64,000 nucleotides of DNA from Pseudisothecium myosuroides (taxonomy: Eukaryota; Streptophyta; Bryopsida; Hypnales; Lembophyllaceae). Below are positions 56,833 through 64,000 of this stretch, piece after piece. The DNA is taken from positions 2,296,501 to 2,360,500 of the forward strand of contig OX637290.1 of the NCBI GenBank assembly GCA_951799445.1. Reading direction: 5' to 3'. The translations under genes were made by a program, and so were the position numbers. Position 1 is the first letter of the stretch; each line of letters begins with the position of its first letter. The notes under the pieces were generated by a model. The model was not told where the DNA came from and made no database searches. It was given only the letters and a program-made list of their open reading frames with translations.

Positions 56833-58435
56833 TTAACTCCTAAAGGACAAAGGGTGATTTTCAAGTGAAATTGTCAAAACCTACCATTTTGGGGGTGCAA
56901 TGATCAATTTTTTAAATTTAATTTAGGTAATTTATTTATTATTATTTAACTCCATTCATACAGAAGTGTATACGACTATGAGGGCAAGGTGTGCAAAAAA
57001 AAAATTCACTCCATTTGATAATGTACATTGCAAGATTACAAAGTTTGATATTTGAAGGGGAAAAATCTTTTCATCTTTGCCAAATAGAATAAGCATACTT
57101 TAAGCCCTCTTAGAATGAGATTTTTCTTCTATTTAAAATTGAATCTCCTTATAATTGAGTAATACATCTTGTTAGGTGCGCGCATGCAAAATTCCACAAG
57201 TAAATAAGGAATCTACCTTACTCTAAATCACTATACATACAAGAGGTCAGCTAAACTTACAATACACTAGCTATAGTTTTTGATGTTGATTTAAAGAATT
57301 TCTTTTTTGGAAATCAAAACGGTGAAAACATAGAATCAAGCATATAGAATATACGAAAAAAATTCAAAATCTTCAAGGACACAAATTGCAAGATTATAGC
57401 CTTTGAAGTTGGAAAAAAATATTTGTTTTTCTAAAATTGTTTAAACAAAGCTTGACTCTTCTTGGAGTGAGATGTTTGCACTTTGCACCAAATATAGTTT
57501 TTTGGAGACAATTGCATACTACATCACATTAATTATATGCATGCTAAATTTTAAAAAGACATGAGGGGTTTAGCACAAGCTATCCAAACTACCCAAGTTG
57601 CCCAATTTTTTCAAACAACATAACTGGAGTATGACTTGGACATATAATTAGACTTATCCCTTTCCCTCCACGAAGGTAGTTTGTATATCCATTCAAAATT
57701 GACTTTGTACACATATTCACATGTTTTTTTAGGTCCAAAATTTCCTGGTCTACGTTTTGCTAATTTTAGCGGCTCATGAATTCCCCTTCCGGCCTGAACC
57801 GAATGGAACGGTACCCTTGTCTGCATGCAGGCCCACGCCAAGTGTCCAGCTGGGCTCCACTTTGGCGGAAAGGGAAGCGGGCCCGGCATAATTTCGGAGG
57901 CTCGGCGGTTTTCGGGTGGGGGGCAAGGAGACCAAAATTGGCTGAGAGAGTGAAGGGCCAACTGAACTGAAGCCATCACGGAGGGGCAGTGCCACATCAG
58001 CAGAGCCATCTTGCATTATTTAGCAAATAAAATAATAAGGCTTGGACCTAAATTAAGTTAAAGGGAGGCAATGTTGTTCCCGGTGGGGGTGCCAACCGCC
58101 AAATCCGCCTTCAAAAAGTCTCCATGCATTGACTCTGATTGGTAGTCACTCCCATAATATGCATTGTAAGGCAGTCTGCCCTAAAAATGATCATGCACAG
58201 AGGTACATTTTATTTTTTTGAATGTATCAATAGTGTACATTTCAGGAGGTGGTCACTTTTGGTGACCTATGGGTTTCTACTTCAAGAATACATATCTAAT
58301 TCTTGAAAGGTCCAATTATCCCCTAAAGCTACATATTTCAAGCATAAATTGTGAAAAATGCCATTTTTTAGGGCAATGAGAAAAAAATGGGATTTTTTTT
58401 TTTATCATCAAAATTCAATCGTACAAATTTGTACC
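56833..58435. other. Intergenic DNA with one TTAA-element end and a GC-rich patch
   Basis: TTAACTCCTAAAGGACAAAG at 56833 looks like one end of the TTAA family; the other end was not found. 57770-58015 is GC-rich, with opposing frames of 64-132 codons, and shows no domain I recognise. Elsewhere A/T-rich. Confidence 0.45.
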
Positions 58436-58437
58436 AG

Positions 58438-59359
58438 CCCCTAAAGGCCCAAGGCATTTTCTGGCTCCGAAACCAGTGAAAACTGCCATTTCTGCTGCGA
58501 TTACTTCCTAAACCAAAAAAAAACTTTTTTTTAGAATCTAACCGTAGGATCTTGTACTTCACTTGTCTCAAATCATGTGGTAAAAATTTCATGAAGTTTG
58601 ACTGTACGGATTGGAAGATATTAGCGTTTGAAGTTGGAAAAAGAAGTTTTTTTGAACTCTGGATTGCAATTTCAGATGACTTTGACGGCCATTTGTGGAT
58701 TTTTTTTGCACTACACACTATAAAGTTAAAATTTTTTATGTTGAACATTCAAGTTGAGAGTCGGGGAAAAAAATTTCAGAATGTCAAAACTTGATTTTCA
58801 CATATAAAAAAATTGTTAAATAGAAGTAGGTCCAAAATTGAACAAAATACTAAATCTTCAATAGCTCTCAGATGGAATTAAAAAACCATAATCCCAATAG
58901 TGGGATTGTTCTTGCAAACAAATTTATCCCTTTAAAAAAAAAAAATTTGAAATTTTTTGAAAATTGCATTCAAAAATGAATTTTATAAGTTGTTTTGTGA
59001 AGAAGACGCTTAGGTTGCCCGAAAAACAAGATTGTCCATAACTTTCTCATTCTGAGTCCAAATAGAATGAATCAAAGCTTCAAATATAGACAAAAACATT
59101 ATCTTTGAGAGAAAAAAAATCAAAAAAAAAAATTCAATTTTTTAAAGTTTTTTTTTTCTGCCCGGCGAGCTGCTTTTTTGACTTCGGGCAGCATAACTTT
59201 TTTTCCCGGGCACCGATTGAAAAAAAATTATATTTTTGGAAAGCTAATGTGATTTCCTATCTTCAAAAACACTTTCAAAAAATCAGGTCGAAATTTCAGG
59301 TCGCACGAGCCTGCCCAAAATCCCAAGTGTCCCTCGAGGGGACTTTGGGCCTCTAGGGG
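58438..59359. mobile_element. TTAA-family TIR element 6 (flanks altered)
   Basis: A 922-bp segment starting CCCCTAAAGGCCCAAGGC and ending GGGCCTCTAGGGG. It is closely similar along its length to 47550-48454 (for example GGCATTTTCTGGCTCC and CATAACTTTCTCATTCTG). The flanking tetramers are CCAG and CTAG rather than TTAA, so the insertion is older or the flanks mutated. Confidence 0.7.
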
Positions 59360-62300
59360 CTAGACTAATTTGGAAGTGCGCCGAAAAAAATTCAGAAACT
59401 TTGATTGCACGGATTAAAAGATTATACGTTTGAAGTTAGAAAAAAAAGTTTTTTTCAACCTTGCCCAACAGGGCCAATAGACTCTAACACCTCCTAAAGT
59501 GAGATTTTTACACTACACATGGATTTTTGTTTTTTACATTTGCATCTTACATTATGTAAATTACATACCTGCCAAATTTTAGAAATAAAGCAGGAGTTTT
59601 GCATAAGTTGCTTGATAAAAAAAAAAGTATCATTGCAACATAACTTTTGATCCATGCACCCGATCTAAAAAAATTATAATTTCACTAGGAGGGTACATGT
59701 TCACACCTTGTGTCAAAATTTTGTAATAGATCATGAAAAATATTACACTATTGAAGTGGTTTGTTTGTTCAAGTTGCCTCTTGAGGCTCTCATCACTTGT
59801 CCTACTATAATTGCTTCCTCTTTCTTTTTAAATTCATCATGCTTCTAAAAATTTAAGGTATAATCACCTAAAAGCGACATTTTTTCTTGATCCCACAATC
59901 TCAAAGGTCAAATGACCTCCAAAAATTGATGAAACTACTAGCGAACTCAAGAGAAATGCACCCCAAATGGTTTTGTAATTTTTCAAGGCTCAACTAATAT
60001 TTTATAAATTTTCAAAAGTTGAGAACATAAGATAGTCAATACTAGACTCTTCACCTTGACTGGACATTCTTGAAGCATGAAATGTCTTAACATTCATTGG
60101 TTGCTTCAAAAAACTCATTAGTTCTCATTGGTTGCTTTTGAAAAGTTTCAGGTGATTTGGGGTAATGGAAGTGTTCATTCAATGCCATATTTTAGGTATT
60201 GAAAAATTAAAAATATTGCAATTAAAGGTGTTTTTACCTTAAATTATATATATTTAATCATCTTTATTTGATGTAAACAAGAAACAATGGGATGATTTGG
60301 CAAGGCCTCAAGGTTCAATGTTTACCTTATCCTCTAAAGGATCAAGCAAGTGGTTGTTGAACAACCCATTGAAAATTTAGGTAGGTTCCTAAAATGTCAA
60401 TTTTCAAATGGATCTTTTTGATATATTGACGTACATAAGGTGTGGACATAGTCCTCGAAGCTAGAATATAATTTCTTTTTATTAGATGTGTAGATCAAAA
60501 GAGTTTGGGCAATTAAAGAAATCTTATGCTAAATTCCACATCTGCCTCTGAATTTTAGTGGGTATATAATTTATATAATGTAGGATGCAATTATAAAAAT
60601 ATCAATGTATACTACTCATTTTAGGAGGAGTTAAAGTATATTGATCATGTTGGATAGGATCAAAAAAAACTTTTCTTCTAACTCAAATGCTATAATCTTT
60701 TAATTTGAGCTATCCATACAATTCTATACCATAGTCTAATACAAACTTGTATGGTTGAACTCCCCCCCCAAAAAAAAAAATCATTTTTTTCTTACTAACC
60801 TAAAAGTGGTAGTTTCTTACAATTTATACTAGAAATGTGTTCTAATCCTTTAAGGGGTTGATTTGATATTCATTGGCTTTTTTTCTTTTGAATTTGTTTG
60901 TTGTCGTTGATGACCAATCTTTGTGGGACTTTGGCTATTGTTTGAAGCTCCAAGTCTCAAATAGAATAATTTTCATTCACTTTCTACAATCCAAAGAAGT
61001 TGGAATTTGGTCTTAAAGTGGGACTTTGAGAAATGGATACACTTGGAATATAGTGTTTTAGAAATTCTAACTTCTTCATGGTGTCTTAGAAGTCAATTAA
61101 CAATTTTTTTTTAAAAATTACACAAGAAACAGTTTTGGTACACTTGATTTATATTCAATTAGATAATAATACAAGATATTATTTTAAAATCAAAAAATTA
61201 AATAATTTATATCAAATACGACAATTTTTCCTCCAAAATGACAACAATAGTACCAAATAAGCATTTTTTAAATTATTTCTTAATGATTTAGGAGCCTATT
61301 TGTGATTATAACATAGTTTTTTTTGTAATTGACGCACAAGGTGGATGAATCAACGTATATAATGGTGACAAAAGTTTATTTTCCTACTAGATGAGATCTT
61401 ATAACACTTGATATTTCTAATTTGAAACATTGTTGCAACTACTACATGACTAATAAACTGCAATTTGATAATGTATTCTAAATGAGTGGTGCTATATTTG
61501 AACATGATTAAGTTCAAATGTTCAAATGACATCCAAATAAAAAAATGCAAATTGTTGAAATATCAATCTAATATTGCATATCTTGTTATTTTGTGATACA
61601 TAATTTGTTTTCTAGAAATGAGGTAAAATGTCATAAATAGAGTTTCCTATAACTTTTAAGGATAAATTTTTTGGCAAATGCACACAATATGAAGAAAGAA
61701 TATCTTTTTGATGTCCATTTAACTTGGCATATTCCCAATTGTGCACCTAAGGGGGCTTTTAGAGAAGGGTGTCCACAACCTTTTCAAGTTTGGGCTCATT
61801 TGAAAAGTTGAGATGTAGAAACTCTAACACTCTAAAGTAGATAGACTTCATTTATGATCCTAATTATGCTTTTTTAAAACGCATCTCAATAGTCCTTTTG
61901 AGATTCTTTTCAAATCCAAAATGGAGATACATTGTGCATTCAAATTCTTGTTATTGGGTCATATTGAATCCTAAACAATCATATGTTCAATTTTTGAACT
62001 ATGTTTAAATACAAACATGTTCCAAAGTACATTGATCTTGTTTTTTTTCATCCATCTAAATGTAACTTGTAGATTCTTGTGATGGGTTCTTAACATTTTT
62101 ATAGTAAAGATACTCATAATTTTTTCTCAGTTAATATTCCATAATTAATGGAAGGGAAGAATGTCTCACCTCGTTTAATAACTTTTTCCTAAAAATGATC
62201 CTTCAAAAATGACTCCTTGAATAAATAAGCAAAATAAAGATCTTGAAAAATCATTACAAGTAGAACTTATATATTCAAAATCAAAGAAATAAAAAACGTA

Positions 62301-62737
62301 TGAAAATCACAAATATTCAATGGGCAATCATTTTTAGAGGGAATTTTTGATATTTTGTTTCAAAATTTATTGGAAAATATTAGTTAGTGTAGTAATAGAT
62401 ATTCTATCATTTAGAGGTAATCTATTGGTTGAATTTTACAACTATATTTAATCTTCATCATCAGATCCTTCTTCTAAGTTTCATTTTGAGAAAAACTTTC
62501 ACAATTTTGTAAGATTTGAACTACCTTCTGCCTTCCAAAGGGTTAACTAAAGCACCTTAGAAGGTTGATTAAAAATGTACTTAAATGGTATCTACTCAAA
62601 TTTGTTGATTTTTAAAAATACATTTATGATGGATTTTTTATTTATTTTTAATTTTAGAAAGTTCATCATTCATAACTTCCTATGATGCCTAAACTTTTCA
62701 TTTTCTTTTCACAATAAAAAATCTTCAAGGACTGTAA
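59360..62737. other. AT-rich intergenic DNA with decayed TTAA elements
   Basis: No gene recognised. 59383-59520 repeats internal motifs of the TTAA family. 60331-60857 begins CCTCTAAAGGATC and ends GATCC-like TAATCCTTTAAGGGG, a likely decayed member with altered flanks. The remainder is A/T-rich. Confidence 0.45.
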
Positions 62738-62741
62738 TTAA

Positions 62742-63282
62742 CCCCTAAAGTCCCATTGGCCCTAAGAAGGCCAAAATGCAACTTCGGGTAGGCTCATACA
62801 GTCTCAATATTCATCACAATTTTCTAATTTTTTTTCCGTAAAGCTAGAAAAACACATAAGCTTCTTGGGAATTTAATTTTTATTTCAATCAGTGCATGAA
62901 AGAAAAAGTAATGGCACAAAAAGCCAAAAATGGAGGTCAGCGGATAGCCCCCAAAAAATCACAAAAAATTAAAATAATTAAAAATAAATAAATTTCTAAA
63001 AATACTATATTTTTGTCTACATGTAAAACTTTGATTCATTCTATTTTGGACTAGTGATGAGAAAGTTATGGACAATCTTGAATATGGGCAGTCTATGGAT
63101 GTTCGTGAAAAAAAAACTTTTTGTCCAACTTTGAATGTTAATATCTTCCGATCCGTACGGTCAAATTTAATGAAATTTGTACTACATGATCTCAGACAAG
63201 TGAAGTACGAGATCCTATGGTTAAATTCTTAAAAAAAATGTTTTTTTTTTCTGCTTTTCTTGGGCGAATGCAGCAGAAATGG
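62742..63282. mobile_element. TTAA-family TIR element 7, truncated
   Basis: TTAA at 62738-62741 is followed by CCCCTAAAGTCCCATTGG, and the interior matches the right half of 8171-9094 in reverse orientation (CTTCGGGTAGGCT, CAGTCTCAATATT). Family similarity ends near GCAGAAATGG at 63282, where unrelated sequence begins, so the far end is missing. Confidence 0.6.
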
Positions 63283-64000
63283 GGTCCCTTTACCTCACTG
63301 TATCGAATAGGGTTCCCTAGTACAGAAAACCGTACCGTAGTTAGTAGACATACGATATATGCGGCACCCCGGGAGTGTTTGGAGTTTATTTATAGTCCCA
63401 AATCATGGCTCCAAAATAGACTGACTGACAAAAACAAAAAGGTTATTTCCAGAGAGGCCGAATCCTTTGTCCAGAATAGCTTGCTTGACAGGTTTTGCAG
63501 TTGGTACAGTTGGAAGATAAGGCCAAAAACAGCAATTACAAGATTAGGAGTGCCATTTAGCCAGTTTTTTGAAATTAAAATAATGAAACCAAAATGAAGG
63601 GGCCTATTCTTTAAAAAAAAAAATTGGGTTGCATCATCAGAAGCCAATCAGCTGATAGAAGCTATTTGTGAGGAAGTTTGATGAAGAGCATACCGGCTTC
63701 CAAGATGGTAATGGCATAAGAGCATCTGCAATGGACATGCTAACAGCACCTCCATCGACACTTTACCAATTTGTCAATCAATTTGTAAAAAGATTGCACC
63801 CCAATGCAACCGTCATGGGTCCTGGTACTTCTACGGTCTCGGTATGCGACCCACTGAGTCCGGCAAATTTCCAAAGTTCGAAGGGCCCGCAAGTTGATTC
63901 TTGGTAGAAATAATCATTATTGTCAATTTTTCCCCACATTGTCAACCCTTTTTCGCATGGTTAAGCGTGCCAATCAATTCAAACTTCCCTTGATTCAATG
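63283..64000. other. Unclassified sequence at window edge
   Basis: GC is somewhat higher than in the neighbouring DNA. The plus-strand frame 63217-63597 begins in the truncated transposon and continues to a Lys/Arg-rich end without a recognised domain; 63668-63907 has 79 codons, also unrecognised. They may be fragments of a gene that continues beyond the window, but nothing supports a name. Confidence 0.3.

Noticed and set aside
57611..58009. 132-codon minus-strand frame in a GC-rich patch
   Set aside because: Overlapping frames on both strands and no domain; no promoter or splice context seen.
1..64000. CRISPR arrays, bacterial operons, rRNA genes
   Set aside because: No regularly spaced identical repeats with unique spacers, no ribosome-binding or operon structure, and no rRNA signature were seen.

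Overview
This window looks like repeat-dominated nuclear DNA of a large plant genome. It is AT-rich intergenic sequence packed with transposon families typical of plants (long-LTR retrotransposon, LINE 3' ends, a tRNA-type SINE, CACTA, Mutator-like and Stowaway/mariner-type elements), with one clear GC-rich host gene. No bacterial or organellar gene order is visible. A land plant is the best guess. The GC-rich multi-ubiquitin-like gene and the TTAA- and Tc1-type DNA transposons would suit a non-seed plant, but the sequence alone does not settle this.

Layout. 1-4190: two nearly identical Tc1-like DNA transposons, each with an intact 339-aa DD34E transposase, tail-to-tail around one shared TA, forming a 4.19-kb palindrome. 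4192-19250: AT-rich intergenic DNA with a SINE bounded by an 11-bp target duplication, LINE tails, a TTAA-flanked terminal-inverted-repeat element, a GC-rich GGACGG repeat island, a cluster of about eight hairpin units including an 84-bp perfect palindrome, and a CACTA element carrying a nested MITE. 19318-25841: minus-strand LTR retrotransposon made of a gag-like reading frame with one nonsense codon, a primer-binding site and a 4.75-kb LTR that interrupts an older related LTR. 25842-31620: a Pro/Glu-repeat reading frame and intergenic DNA. 31674-36402: a solo LTR of the same family in opposite orientation with a perfect 5-bp target duplication (CCATG). 36403-43230: TTAA elements, a RING-like zinc-finger reading frame, and a repeat of about 215 bp seen five times in the window. 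44549-45664: the main host gene, encoding four ubiquitin-like domains. 46900-64000: many TTAA elements (one inside a LINE), a Stowaway/mariner-type element, a Mutator-type MITE with a 9-bp target duplication, and more LINE tails.

The most unusual signals are: (i) the family of elements whose ends read TTAA-CCCCTAAAG...CTTTAGGGG-TTAA, a piggyBac-type signature rarely noted in land plants; (ii) the head-on DD34E Tc1 pair; (iii) a conserved 21-codon exon with a splice donor inside the giant LTR, suggesting that gag starts in the LTR and is joined by an intron that would remove the primer-binding site; and (iv) the hairpin cluster at 15.3-16.35 kb. Coordinates of repeat boundaries were read by eye; identities were not computed.
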